DNA from: an uncultured Acidobacteriia bacterium
Lineage (GTDB): Bacteria; Acidobacteriota; Terriglobia; Bryobacterales; Bryobacteraceae
Length of the DNA: 40,026 nt
Direction: 5' to 3'
Assembly: GCA_903881085.1 (NCBI GenBank)
Contig: CAIRSA010000483.1
Coordinates: forward strand, 1-40,026
Part shown: positions 16,079 to 24,995 of the stretch, piece after piece
Layout: the number at the start of each line of letters is the position of its first letter
Numbering within the stretch: position 1 is the stretch's first letter
The notes under the pieces: generated by a model
Database searches by the model: none
Seen by the model: the letters and a program-made list of their open reading frames with translations, nothing else
What the model was told of the DNA's origin: nothing
Translations under genes and position numbers: made by a program

Positions 16079-16118
16079 GAGAGTTTTGTCGTTGATCGCG
16101 GCATTTCAAACGCTAGAT

Positions 16119-17792
16119 TTACCTGATTGCGACTTGTGAGCTGTCTTTGATGTCGAACGGCTCGGCCGCCGGCCTAGCCGGAGGATAGTCAGTAGTTCGT
16201 TCGATGCGGTTCTTGCGGATCGTTATGCCATCCACCGAGTAGGCCATCACGATCCGCCCTCCGTCGAAGATGCGGAACAGATTGTCTTCGATCGTAATGT
16301 TGCGATTGTACCGGCTCACCGCACGTTGGGAGGGTTCGATTCCCGCAGCGACCTCTATGGTCGCCTTGCCCCACACGCCGTAATTGCAGTTGTCGAAGCG
16401 ATTGCGGCGGATAGTCACATCCCTCACTCCTGCCTGCTCAAACCAGAAGCGGGCGTCCCCTTCGAACAAAATCGCCGCGCCTGGAATGTGGAAGACATTA
16501 TCTTCGATGATGGTCTTGCCGCGTGAGCCGAGCAGTAGCCCGCGCGCGCGATTGCCGCGGAAAGTGCAGTTGGCGATCAGCACTTCCGGGCCGGGTTGCG
16601 CACTGGCCACTACATCGCCGGTCTTCAACTCCTTCGGCAGTGGTTTCAGGAAAGTCACTCGCGTGAATTCCTTATTTACGCGCGTGACCGACTTCACGAT
16701 GGCATCGCCGTAGGTCATCATGCTTGGGCCATGCACAAGTTCCAGCCGCTCCTTGGGAAAGATGAAATCGAACCCCAGTTGCTGTGGATGCACCAGCCGC
16801 ACTTCGATCTCGTCCGGGGCAAGCTGGCGGCTGATCTGCGCATAGATGCCGTGAATATTGGTCGCATCGTCCTTTTGATTTTCAAACAGACAATGCGTCA
16901 TGACGATGCGGCCGGTGCAGTTGACGAAGTGCGTGGCGTCGGCCGTGATGCTGACGATGCGTCCGCTGCTTGGGGCCGGCGTGACCTGCACGCGATCGAG
17001 CGTGACGTTGTGGCTGCGTTGGGCAATGACCCCCATGCCGCCGCAATGGTAAATCGAAATGTCGGTCAAGCTGGTGTCGATACTATCGGAGATCGTGAAG
17101 CCGGGGAAGTTACGATTGGCTGCGCCGAACACCAGGATGTTGCCAACCGTCGCCGTCAGTTTCGGGACATCGATCCGCACCTTGCGCGGGCCAATGGATT
17201 CGGCCTCTACGTAGGGCCCCGTGTAGTAATCGCGAGCTTGATAAGCAGTCTCGCGGCGGCGCGGGTCGAACTCCAAAATGCTGCCGAAGGGGTACGGTTC
17301 TTTGCTCTTTCCGATGAACTGCAGCAGGCCTCTGTCGACCTTGAATGGGAACTGCCCGGAGATTTCCAGATCAACGCCATCGTCGCCGATGGCGATCACC
17401 TTGGCTTCGCTGTGGAAGGTGCGCTCGAAATCGATGGAGAAGTTTTTGAACGTGACGTTTTTGGAACGCTCAATCAGGAAGGGGCTCATGAAGCCATGGA
17501 AGACGAACTGCGAGCCCTGGCCATCGATCTCCAGCGCTTCGAAACCTACGATGGGGAAGCCGATGCGTTTCAAACCCTCGTCGTTATTGCTTATGAATAG
17601 ATACTTTTCGAGCGCATAGGACGGATAAAAGTCGTAGCGGCCCTTGGGGAAGACTAGCTTCTTCGGCTTGGTGCGGAGCGCCTCGCGGACGGCGGGCGTG
17701 GTGTCGCTGCCATCGCCCGCATGCGCGCCAAAACTGGTAATGTCAGCCGCTGAGCAACGCAGCAGCAATGCGGTAAATAGAACGAGTCGCAT
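16119..17792 (-). CDS. secreted beta-helix protein, GH110-like alpha-galactosidase
   Basis: A 557-residue exported protein (signal peptide 1-15, cut after CSAA) predicted to be a right-handed parallel beta-helix. The run IDGQGSQFVFHG (89-100) and the SKNVTFKNFSIDF coil are typical. Asp285 in TADATHF and the pair Asp308-Asp309 in KDDATNIHG reproduce the spacing I recall for the catalytic acidic residues of GH110 exo-alpha-1,3-galactosidases, so hydrolysis of terminal alpha-galactosyl linkages is the best call. The start at 17792 overlaps the stop of the upstream esterase by one base. The frame is open for another 105 codons upstream, but that portion lies inside the esterase gene and is a shadow. 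Confidence 0.75.
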   Translation of the reverse strand: MRLVLFTALLLRCSAADITSFGAHAGDGSDTTPAVREALRTKPKKLVFPKGRYDFYPSYALEKYLFISNNDEGLKRIGFPIVGFEALEIDGQGSQFVFHGFMSPFLIERSKNVTFKNFSIDFERTFHSEAKVIAIGDDGVDLEISGQFPFKVDRGLLQFIGKSKEPYPFGSILEFDPRRRETAYQARDYYTGPYVEAESIGPRKVRIDVPKLTATVGNILVFGAANRNFPGFTISDSIDTSLTDISIYHCGGMGVIAQRSHNVTLDRVQVTPAPSSGRIVSITADATHFVNCTGRIVMTHCLFENQKDDATNIHGIYAQISRQLAPDEIEVRLVHPQQLGFDFIFPKERLELVHGPSMMTYGDAIVKSVTRVNKEFTRVTFLKPLPKELKTGDVVASAQPGPEVLIANCTFRGNRARGLLLGSRGKTIIEDNVFHIPGAAILFEGDARFWFEQAGVRDVTIRRNRFDNCNYGVWGKATIEVAAGIEPSQRAVSRYNRNITIEDNLFRIFDGGRIVMAYSVDGITIRKNRIERTTDYPPARPAAEPFDIKDSSQVAIR

Positions 17793-18670
17793 TACGGAAT
17801 CAGCTTCAGGGAGCGCATCCACTCTTCGGCGCGAGCGGGCCAGGTGGTGACCAGTTTGTCCGTGCGGCGCAGGCCGTAGCCGTGGCCTCCAACCGGGTAG
17901 ATATGCATCTCTGCCGGAACCTTGGCTTTCAGCAGCGCCTGGAAGTAAAAGATGCTGTTTTCCACGCGAACAGGATCGTCCTGGGCCTGGGCGAGGAAAG
18001 TCGGCGGGGTATTGGCTGTGACATTGAATTCCGGATTCAGCTTTTCCGGGTTCTGGCGTGGTACCAGCAGGCCGGGATAGATGACGACGGCGAAGTCGGG
18101 CCGGCAACTGATCTGGTCCGCGGCATCAATCGCATCGTACGTACGTTTTTCGAAGTTGGTGCTGATGGCCGCTGAAAGGTGGCCTCCGGCGGAGAAGCCA
18201 AGGACGCCGATCTTCTGCGGATCGATGTTCCATTCCAGGGCGTGCTGGCGAACATAACCCATGGCGCGTTGCGCGTCCTGCAGGGGCGGCGCGTAGTTGG
18301 GCAGGCCTTTGCGGGCCGGCACGCGGTACTTAACCAAAATGCCGGTGACGCCGATGGAGTTGAGCCATTCGCAGACCTCAGAACCTTCCAGGTCGAGGGC
18401 GAGAATGCTATAGCCGCCGCCTGGAAACACCAAAACTGCGGCGCCGGTGTTCTTGTCCTTGGCCGGGCTGTAAACGGTGATGGTGGGGTTGGATACGTTG
18501 CCGAGGCGGATGACGCGCTTGCCGGCGACGAGCTGGCCGTTGGGGCCGGTGGTGTCTTTCTCTTCGCCGATGTCACCCTTTTCGCCGGGCGCGCCTTTCG
18601 GCCAGAGATTGATGGGGCTGGCGGCCGGTAGGGTTGAGGCCATGAGGAGAACGGATAGAACGAGTTTCAT
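17792..18670 (-). CDS. secreted alpha/beta-hydrolase, esterase-lipase type
   Basis: A 292-residue exported hydrolase (signal peptide about 1-17) of the BD-FAE/acetylxylan-esterase-like group. The oxyanion region is FPGGGY (82-87), the nucleophile Ser160 lies in GFSAGGH, and the acid and base are probably Asp231 or Asp232 in QAQDDPV and His263 in GGHGYG. Such enzymes usually remove acetyl groups from plant polysaccharides, which would expose sugar chains for glycosidases. Its gene leads a two-gene operon with the GH110-like protein, with a one-base overlap, supporting joint glycan attack outside the cytoplasm. Confidence 0.85.
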   Translation of the reverse strand: MKLVLSVLLMASTLPAASPINLWPKGAPGEKGDIGEEKDTTGPNGQLVAGKRVIRLGNVSNPTITVYSPAKDKNTGAAVLVFPGGGYSILALDLEGSEVCEWLNSIGVTGILVKYRVPARKGLPNYAPPLQDAQRAMGYVRQHALEWNIDPQKIGVLGFSAGGHLSAAISTNFEKRTYDAIDAADQISCRPDFAVVIYPGLLVPRQNPEKLNPEFNVTANTPPTFLAQAQDDPVRVENSIFYFQALLKAKVPAEMHIYPVGGHGYGLRRTDKLVTTWPARAEEWMRSLKLIP

Positions 18671-18689
18671 CGAAGACTATCATATCGTG

Positions 18690-18709
18690 ACCAGGCGTAT
18701 TGCCTGTCC
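18690..18709. repeat. imperfect palindrome of the intergenic family
   Basis: ACCAGGC and GCCTGTC flank a short GTATT centre. This resembles the arms of the palindromes at 610-630 and 29326-29346 with a decayed left arm. It sits in the 103-bp interval between the divergent esterase and M16 peptidase genes. Confidence 0.4.
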
Positions 18710-18773
18710 TATCCAGGCAAACAAAATTGCATCTGGTACGTCATATCACTAATCTAGCAGTAGGGAGTTGTTC

Positions 18774-21488
18774 ATGTTTGTTCGCGCATTTCTATTAACA
18801 ATTGTTTCTGCCGCATTGCCGCTGCTGGCGCAGCCCACGAAGATTACCTCCGTTGAAGGCATCACGGAGTACCGTCTGCCGAACGGGTTAAAGGTGTTGC
18901 TGTTCCCCGATCCGTCAAAGGAAACCGCTACGGTGAACATCACTTACCTTGTCGGCTCACGCCATGAAGGCTACGGCGAAAGCGGCATGGCGCACTTGCT
19001 CGAGCACCTCGTGTTCAAGGGAACGCCGAAGCACCCCTCCATCCCCAAGGAACTTACCGAACGCGGCGCAAGGCCAAACGGAACCACATCGTTTGACCGC
19101 ACCAACTATTTTGAGACGTTCCAGGCTTCCGATGCGAATCTGGAATGGGCTTTGGAACTGGAAGCGGACCGCATGGTGAATTCGTTTATCGCCAAGAAAG
19201 ATCTGGATAGCGAAATGACCGTTGTGCGAAATGAGTTCGAGTCAGGCCAAAACAGCCCGTTTCGAGTGCTGTTTGAAAAGGCGCTCGCTACTGCCTATCA
19301 GTGGCATGGCTACGGGCGGACTACCATCGGGGCGAAGTCGGATCTGGAAAATGTGCCGATCGAACGACTGCAGGCCTTTTATCGCAAATACTATCAGCCA
19401 GACAATTCGATGCTGATGATTGCCGGAAAAATAGACCCTGAAAAAACGCTGAAGCTGGTGGACAAGTATTACAGCCCGATCCCCAAACCGGACCGCAAGT
19501 TGTACCCGACTTACACCGTGGAACCTACGCAGGAAGGCGCGCGGACCCTGGTGCAAAGGCGCGTTGGGGATGCACAGATCGTCATGGCGCTGTACCACGT
19601 GCCGGCTGGTGCGCATGAGGATTTTGCCGCGCTCAACGTGCTGGCAACGGTGCTGGGCGATACGCCATCGGGCCGCATGTATAAATCGCTGGTTGAGACC
19701 AAGAAGGCTTCCAGCGCGAGCGTGTTTGCGATGCAACTGCGGGAACCCGGAGTGTTGATCTGCTTTGCGCAGGTGCGCAAAGAAAATTCGATCGAAGATG
19801 CCCGGGATACCATGCTGAAAACGGTCGACGAAATGCTTGCCAAGCCGGCCGTTGAAGAGGACCTGAAACGGGCCAAGCAGCAGGAGGATGCGTCGTCGAC
19901 GCAGGCCCTGAACAACTCTGAGAGCCTCGCATTGCGATTGAGCGAATGGGAGGCTATGGGCGATTGGCGGCTGTTTTTCCTGCATCGCGATCGCATCCAA
20001 AAAGTGACCCTCGACGATGTAAAGCGCGTGGCCGGAACTTACTTGAAAGCCAGCAATCGCACGGTTGGGTTGTTCATTCCGGAAGAGAAGCCCGACCGTT
20101 CCGAGATTCCGGCGCAGCCGGATGTGACTGCGGCCTTGAAGGATTACAAGGGCCGCGAGGCAGTGGCGCAGGGTGAGGCGTTCGATCCCTCGCCAACAAA
20201 CATCGATAGCCGCACAAGGCGCGGACAAATCGGCACGGGCATCAAGTTATCGTTTATTGAAAAGAAGACGCGCGGAGCCACTGTCACGGCCAGCTTGTCG
20301 TTGCATTTTGGCGATGAAAACAACTTGAAGGGACAATCGGCGATTGCATCAATGGCGGGGCGGATGCTCATGCGCGGTACAAAGAACATGACCCGTCAGC
20401 AGATTGAGGATGAGTTTGACCGGTTGAAGGCTCAGGTGGGGGTGGGCGGCCAGTCCTCGGGTGCGTTCGCGTCCGTTCAAACCACTCGTGAGAACTTGCC
20501 GGCGGTGATGAAGCTGGTAGCGGAGATCCTCAAGGATCCGTCTTTTCCCGAAAAGGAATTCGAGCAATTGAAGCAATCGCAGTTGGCTTCACTGGAATCA
20601 TCGCGCCGCGAGCCGCAAATGCTGGCCAGCATCGCGATGAGCAAGCACCTGAGTCCTTTCCCGAAAGACAGTTTCTTTTATGTGAGGGATGCCGATGAGC
20701 AGGCCGAAGAGATCAAGGCCGTTACGCTTGATCAGGTGAAAAAGTTCTACAAGGATTTTTATGGCGCATCGAAAGGGGAACTGACCATCATTGGCGACTT
20801 CGATTCTGAGAGTGCGCAGTCGCAGGTGAAAACTTTGTTTGGCGATTGGAAGAGCCCGGCGCATTATGCGAAGATTGTGCCGCCGTTCCAAAAAGTGGGC
20901 GCGCTGAATCAGGCCATTGAGACGCCTGACAAAGCGAACGCCGTGTTCATTGCGAGCTACCGCATGCCAATCTCTGACGAGGATGCAGATTATCCCGCGT
21001 TAGTGTTGGGCAGTTACATCATGGGCGGAGGTATGCTGAACTCGCGGCTGGTAAACAGAATCCGGCAGAAGGACGGGCTTAGCTACGGCGTGAGCGCGAT
21101 GCTCACCGGCCCCACCAAAGAGAAGAACCACATGTTCTATGCGCAGGCGATCTGCGCGCCGCAGAATACGCCGAAGGTTGAGGCAGCATTCAAGGAAGAG
21201 ATGTTGCGCGCATTGAAAGATGGCTTCACTGCGGAAGAGGTTGACGTCGCCAAACGCGGCTGGCTGCAATCGCGCAAGGTAAGCCGGGCGCAGGATCGCG
21301 AACTGGCCGGTCGGCTGACCGGGCAGCAGTTCGATGAGCGCACCATGGCCTTCGATGCCGCGATGGATAAAAAGGTCGAAGCGCTGACGGGTGAACAGAT
21401 TGTGGAAGCGATGCGCCGGCACTTCAAGCTGGATGAGTTCACCATCGTGAAGGCCGGCGACTTCAAGAAGGCCGGTGTTAGTTTCTAA
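18774..21488 (+). CDS. secreted M16 zinc peptidase, two-domain fused form
   Basis: A pitrilysin-family peptidase of 904 residues carrying both halves of the clam-shell in one chain. A signal peptide covers about residues 1-20. The inverted zinc motif is HLLEH at 74-78 and the distal ligand is Glu154 in VVRNEFE, 76 residues later as expected. The second half (about 470-900) lacks the zinc motif but keeps the RLVNRIRQKDGLSYGV signature that helps bind substrate. It would degrade peptides in the periplasm. I prefer the ATG at 18774, six bases after GGGAG, over the TTG at 18768, which leaves no spacing. A 17-bp stem hairpin follows the stop codon closely. Confidence 0.93.
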   Translation: MFVRAFLLTIVSAALPLLAQPTKITSVEGITEYRLPNGLKVLLFPDPSKETATVNITYLVGSRHEGYGESGMAHLLEHLVFKGTPKHPSIPKELTERGARPNGTTSFDRTNYFETFQASDANLEWALELEADRMVNSFIAKKDLDSEMTVVRNEFESGQNSPFRVLFEKALATAYQWHGYGRTTIGAKSDLENVPIERLQAFYRKYYQPDNSMLMIAGKIDPEKTLKLVDKYYSPIPKPDRKLYPTYTVEPTQEGARTLVQRRVGDAQIVMALYHVPAGAHEDFAALNVLATVLGDTPSGRMYKSLVETKKASSASVFAMQLREPGVLICFAQVRKENSIEDARDTMLKTVDEMLAKPAVEEDLKRAKQQEDASSTQALNNSESLALRLSEWEAMGDWRLFFLHRDRIQKVTLDDVKRVAGTYLKASNRTVGLFIPEEKPDRSEIPAQPDVTAALKDYKGREAVAQGEAFDPSPTNIDSRTRRGQIGTGIKLSFIEKKTRGATVTASLSLHFGDENNLKGQSAIASMAGRMLMRGTKNMTRQQIEDEFDRLKAQVGVGGQSSGAFASVQTTRENLPAVMKLVAEILKDPSFPEKEFEQLKQSQLASLESSRREPQMLASIAMSKHLSPFPKDSFFYVRDADEQAEEIKAVTLDQVKKFYKDFYGASKGELTIIGDFDSESAQSQVKTLFGDWKSPAHYAKIVPPFQKVGALNQAIETPDKANAVFIASYRMPISDEDADYPALVLGSYIMGGGMLNSRLVNRIRQKDGLSYGVSAMLTGPTKEKNHMFYAQAICAPQNTPKVEAAFKEEMLRALKDGFTAEEVDVAKRGWLQSRKVSRAQDRELAGRLTGQQFDERTMAFDAAMDKKVEALTGEQIVEAMRRHFKLDEFTIVKAGDFKKAGVSF

Positions 21489-21496
21489 AGAAAAAA

Positions 21497-21544
21497 GGAC
21501 AGGCGGATCCACCTCCGCCAAGGCTACGGTGGATCCGCCTGTCC
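21497..21544. terminator. 17-bp perfect stem hairpin between convergent genes
   Basis: Arms GGACAGGCGGATCCACC (21497-21513) and its exact complement (21528-21544) surround a 14-base loop containing CGCCAAGGCTACGG. It starts eight bases past the M16 stop. The outer arm matches the intergenic palindrome family, and the loop resembles the CGCTAAAGCTACGG stretch inside the element at 10.2 kb. It is probably a repeat reused as a bidirectional terminator. Confidence 0.65.
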
Positions 21545-21564
21545 CGTCTATTGCAGATGAACGA

Positions 21565-23394
21565 TTAGTTCCCCGCCCGGAACGCCGCAACCGCCTCCGA
21601 TATCCGTAGCGCCCGATTATACAGCCGCAGCTTATTCACGCCCTCGCCAACATGCAATGTCGCAGCGCCATTGAGCGACATCAGATTCGGACTAAACCGG
21701 CCCCAACCGAACTGACGGTGGTCGCCGCCGTCATTGAACACGCCATCGATCACGAAGCTGATGATCTTCGGGCCGCCATCCACAATCACTGCCACGTGAT
21801 GCGGCTTGCCATCGGTAAGCATGCCCGGGTCCGATGTCCAGCGGCTTTCGGTGCGGCCGTCATTGAGCGTGATCTCCAATGCGCGGCCAGCAATCGTGGT
21901 GAGCGAGAAGCCGCGGCCATCGGGCGTGCGGTTATCGGCCAGCACAATGCCGGGCGCAGTGACGCCGGCGTTCAACCACACGTCAAGCGTGACGCCGGCT
22001 CGCAGATCGTCGCGGCTGAAATCCGCCCGGCGTGAGCGTTGGAAGAAGATCGGCAGGTTCGGCATCTTCGCATCTTTCGCCGTTTCCAGAATCAGATTCT
22101 TGCGCGAAACGCCTTTCGCTTCGAACTGATTCCACATTCCTTCCAGTAGCGAATTGTCGATCTCATGCACGCGCGCCACGTCCTTTTGCGTTTCCGTCAG
22201 GTAGTATTTGCCACCCTCTTCGACGAGGTCCGGATAGCTCATGCGGATCACCGTGTCGTCATCGTATATGCCTATTTCAGGCTGCGACCAGCGGATGACT
22301 TTGCCGGTCGGCCCGTCTGCTTCCACGCCGCCCACAAGCCACACCGGATTGCGGTCTTCATATGCGATGGTGCGGCGGCGCGGATGTTCCAGGATGAAGC
22401 GTCCACCGTGATTGTGGAACCAGTAGAGGAACTTTCCGTTTTCGCAGCGCCAGGCGAAATTGGCGGCGCGCGGGTGCTTCATCAGACCTCCACTGGCAAA
22501 GCGCATGTACTGCGACGGTTCCCACGTGTGGCCGCCGTCGCGGCTATAGGTGAAGGCGGAGTGTCCGTCAATGGTGCGAAAGACGCAGAAGATCGAGCCA
22601 TCGCTCAGCAGGGAGAATGACTGCTCTTCGGCAATCGGCCCGCCACCGGGCGGAGTGCGGATGCCTATGTCGCCATCGGGCAAAGTTTCCCAAGTGAGTT
22701 TCAGCGGATCGCGCTCTGTCAGGATGTTCGCACTGCGCAGCAGCACGCCTTCGCTGGTGGTGAAGAACCCTTCTCCGAAGCCGCCCACTTTGTGCAGAGG
22801 CACATAGCCCGCGCCTTTGAGCGCGAACGACCTGCCCACATTCCAGAAGAATTTGATCTTGCCGCCGTACGGATTTTTGCGGTCGATTTCAAAATCGCGC
22901 TGCGGCACTTCATAGCGGCGCGCCGACCAGGTGCGGCCGTTATCGTCGGAGTATTTGAAGACAAAGTGGCCCTGGCTATCGACGCGGCGCACCAGTCCGT
23001 CTTTGTAGGCTGGCTTTTCGCCGATGACCTCGCGCGTGTTGTCCGTATTGTGATTGTAGAAGACGTAGACGCGGCCATACGGCGTCGCCAGCAGGACAGC
23101 ATAGGAGGCCTCCGGGCCATCGGACGGTTCAACGGCCACGCCCTCGGACCACGTCTTACCCTGGTCCATGCTGCGGCGCGTGACAACGTGCTGGCCGCCC
23201 GCGCCTTCCTGTCCGGGACCGGTCGTGATTACGCAGAGCCAGGCGCCGTCGGCGGTCTTGACGATGTAGGGTTGATCGGAATAGCCTTCGTCAGGGATGA
23301 CGGCGCCGGTGGAGATGAGTCGCATGTCGGCGGGCTTTTGAGCAAGCAAAGTGACCGCAATCAAGGTAGGAAGCAGAAGTTTAGCAGTTCGCAT
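21565..23394 (-). CDS. secreted BNR-repeat (sialidase-like) protein with LamG-like C-terminus
   Basis: A 609-residue exported protein (signal peptide 1-19, cut after LLAQ). Three Asp-box (BNR) motifs are visible: SMDQGKTW at 75-82, SDDNGRTW at 149-156 and SRDGGHTW at 284-291, indicating a six-bladed propeller as in sialidases. The arginine-triad FRIP motif of true sialidases is not evident, so a different glycan-directed activity is possible. Residues about 450-600 look like a concanavalin/LamG-type sandwich, probably for carbohydrate binding. It faces the M16 peptidase across a hairpin and is divergent from a small hypothetical gene, so it appears monocistronic. Confidence 0.8.
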   Translation of the reverse strand: MRTAKLLLPTLIAVTLLAQKPADMRLISTGAVIPDEGYSDQPYIVKTADGAWLCVITTGPGQEGAGGQHVVTRRSMDQGKTWSEGVAVEPSDGPEASYAVLLATPYGRVYVFYNHNTDNTREVIGEKPAYKDGLVRRVDSQGHFVFKYSDDNGRTWSARRYEVPQRDFEIDRKNPYGGKIKFFWNVGRSFALKGAGYVPLHKVGGFGEGFFTTSEGVLLRSANILTERDPLKLTWETLPDGDIGIRTPPGGGPIAEEQSFSLLSDGSIFCVFRTIDGHSAFTYSRDGGHTWEPSQYMRFASGGLMKHPRAANFAWRCENGKFLYWFHNHGGRFILEHPRRRTIAYEDRNPVWLVGGVEADGPTGKVIRWSQPEIGIYDDDTVIRMSYPDLVEEGGKYYLTETQKDVARVHEIDNSLLEGMWNQFEAKGVSRKNLILETAKDAKMPNLPIFFQRSRRADFSRDDLRAGVTLDVWLNAGVTAPGIVLADNRTPDGRGFSLTTIAGRALEITLNDGRTESRWTSDPGMLTDGKPHHVAVIVDGGPKIISFVIDGVFNDGGDHRQFGWGRFSPNLMSLNGAATLHVGEGVNKLRLYNRALRISEAVAAFRAGN

Positions 23395-23451
23395 AGGAGT
23401 CCGTACATAATTCTATTCCAAAAGCACTGCGATTTACGTCATACTATAACG

Positions 23452-23883
23452 ATGAGCTTTCTCGATAATTTAGAAAATGCCGTTAAGAGCATGGAAGCGC
23501 GTGATCAGCAGGACCCGTTGGCCGAGCAGCGCCGCCGGGAGCAGCAAAATCTTGCAAAGCATGCGGCGCCCTATGCGGAGGAACTACGCAATGGAAAATT
23601 CAGCGCGGCGTTGATGAACTTCATTGCCGATCTGAGTTTCGACTATCGCACCAAAGTCATGATTGCGTGGATCGATACAACCCTGCGTTTCGAAGCGCGC
23701 GACCACCGGCTGGAACTGCGCCCAACCAAAGAAGGAATCGTGTCCGTCTGGTTAATCGGGCGCGAAGAGCAGCGCACGGATCCCGTTACGGAAAAAACGA
23801 ATCCTGAAAAGCTCGCCAGGGAATGGCTGGCCACGGTCGGTCCGCGGCCTAAGGTCGAGCCGGTTTTCGAAGAAGACGAATAA
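23452..23883 (+). CDS. hypothetical protein, 143 aa
   Basis: I do not recognise a family. The 143-residue cytoplasmic product starts MSFLDNLENAVKSMEARD, with a charged, coiled-coil-like helix over residues 1-45, then a compact alpha/beta segment with VMIAWIDTTLRFEARDHRL, and an acidic tail ending FEEDE. The start ATG at 23452 follows ACTATAAC; the frame stays open for about 660 bases upstream, but that part runs antisense through the BNR-repeat gene. It is divergent from that gene across 57 bp. The composition suggests a small, regulated, possibly oligomeric protein; nothing more can be claimed. Confidence 0.7.
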   Translation: MSFLDNLENAVKSMEARDQQDPLAEQRRREQQNLAKHAAPYAEELRNGKFSAALMNFIADLSFDYRTKVMIAWIDTTLRFEARDHRLELRPTKEGIVSVWLIGREEQRTDPVTEKTNPEKLAREWLATVGPRPKVEPVFEEDE

Positions 23884-24003
23884 CCCGCCGCCAGCCGTGC
23901 TACCATAGCGGTTTGAAACTCGCCGTCCGATAACCGTCCGTTACTCGTTGGCGCCATGCGCCTGTCTAGACGTGTGTCTAAAAATATAGAGTAAGGGACT
24001 TCA

Positions 24004-24738
24004 ATGAATTCCAACTGGTATCAAGATTTTTTTCACGGCGTTGCGCTCGATATGTGGAGGCGCGCCGTAACACCTGAAGCGACCGTCGCTGATGCCGACT
24101 TTCTGGCAGCGGAGATCGGCGCTCCAGTGGGCGGACGCCTGCTCGACGTCGCGTGCGGCAATGGGCGGCACGCGCTGGCATTGGCCGCCAAGGGATACGC
24201 GCTAACCGGCGTGGATATCTCGGATGAATCGGTCGCTGAGGCGCGCCAGGCGGATGCGTCGCAGCAGTGGATTTGCGGCGATATGCGCCATCTGCCATGG
24301 GATGCAGCCTTCGATGGTGGCTATTGCATGGGCAACAGCTTCGGCTATTTGCAGCATGAGGAGACGATGGAGTTTCTCCGCGCGCTGTCGAAATCGCTGA
24401 AGCCGGGAGCGCGATTTGTGATCGAATCGGGCACGGTAGCCGAATCGCTATGGCCCAATTTCCAGCCGCGCGCATGGTATGAGTTGGGCGATATTCTGTT
24501 TCTGGCCGCGCGCGAGTACAAGCCGGAGACGGCGCGGTTGGAGATCAAGTACACCTTCATTCGCGGCGGAGTGTCAGAGACGCGGGAGGCTTCCTTTGCG
24601 GTCTACACCGCCGGGGAGATTGCTCGCATGCTTGCATCGGTGGGGATGCCGGTAAAGGCGATGTATAGTTCGAACGTGCGTGCAGCCTATAAACTGGGGT
24701 CTCAGCCGTTACTGGTGGTTGCCGAAAAGCAGGGCTAG
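24004..24738 (+). CDS. SAM-dependent methyltransferase, class I
   Basis: A 244-residue methyltransferase of the Methyltransf_25/11 type. Motif I is LLDVACGNGRH (46-56), the adenosine-binding acid is Asp71 in TGVDIS, and motif II-III follows as CGDMRHLPWDAAFDGGYC. The C-terminal beta-sheet part (FIRGGVSETREASFAVYT) is common in small-molecule methyltransferases. The substrate cannot be inferred. The stop codon TAG shares its CTAG with the stop codon of a small membrane protein gene on the other strand. The 120-bp interval ahead of it holds no recognisable feature other than a possible weak promoter. Confidence 0.88.
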   Translation: MNSNWYQDFFHGVALDMWRRAVTPEATVADADFLAAEIGAPVGGRLLDVACGNGRHALALAAKGYALTGVDISDESVAEARQADASQQWICGDMRHLPWDAAFDGGYCMGNSFGYLQHEETMEFLRALSKSLKPGARFVIESGTVAESLWPNFQPRAWYELGDILFLAAREYKPETARLEIKYTFIRGGVSETREASFAVYTAGEIARMLASVGMPVKAMYSSNVRAAYKLGSQPLLVVAEKQG

Positions 24739-24929
24739 ACAACAGCCCGTAGGACGCGCGCCGGCAAGGTGACCAGTGCCCACACCAGATGCAGCGCGCC
24801 TCCTACGGCCACGCCTACAATCCTGAACGGCAGCAGAATCAACCAGACAAAGGGAAAAATAACGAGAGCGAACAACGCGATCGGCCAGCAGAGGACGAAA
24901 AGAATGCACCACAATAAGAATTTCACCAT
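24735..24929 (-). CDS. small hydrophobic membrane protein, 64 aa
   Basis: A 64-residue protein with two hydrophobic stretches (about 3-33 and 38-58) rich in Leu, Val, Ile, Phe and Trp, so almost certainly an inner-membrane protein. No family is recognised. The start ATG at 24929 has AGAGGG upstream on the minus strand, with good spacing, which supports translation. Its stop overlaps the methyltransferase stop on the opposite strand by four bases (palindromic CTAG). Its small size means conservation would decide whether it is real. Confidence 0.6.
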   Translation of the reverse strand: MVKFLLWCILFVLCWPIALFALVIFPFVWLILLPFRIVGVAVGGALHLVWALVTLPARVLRAVV

Positions 24930-24995
24930 GACTAGTACCCTCTACTCAGATAATACGCAACGCTTGCGTCAGTGTTCCGTGCTACGCTCAGAAAA

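Noticed and set aside
16330..16346. GGGTTCGATTCCCG looks like the T-arm of a tRNA
   Set aside because: No acceptor stem, anticodon arm or D-arm can be built around it, and it lies inside the beta-helix coding sequence.
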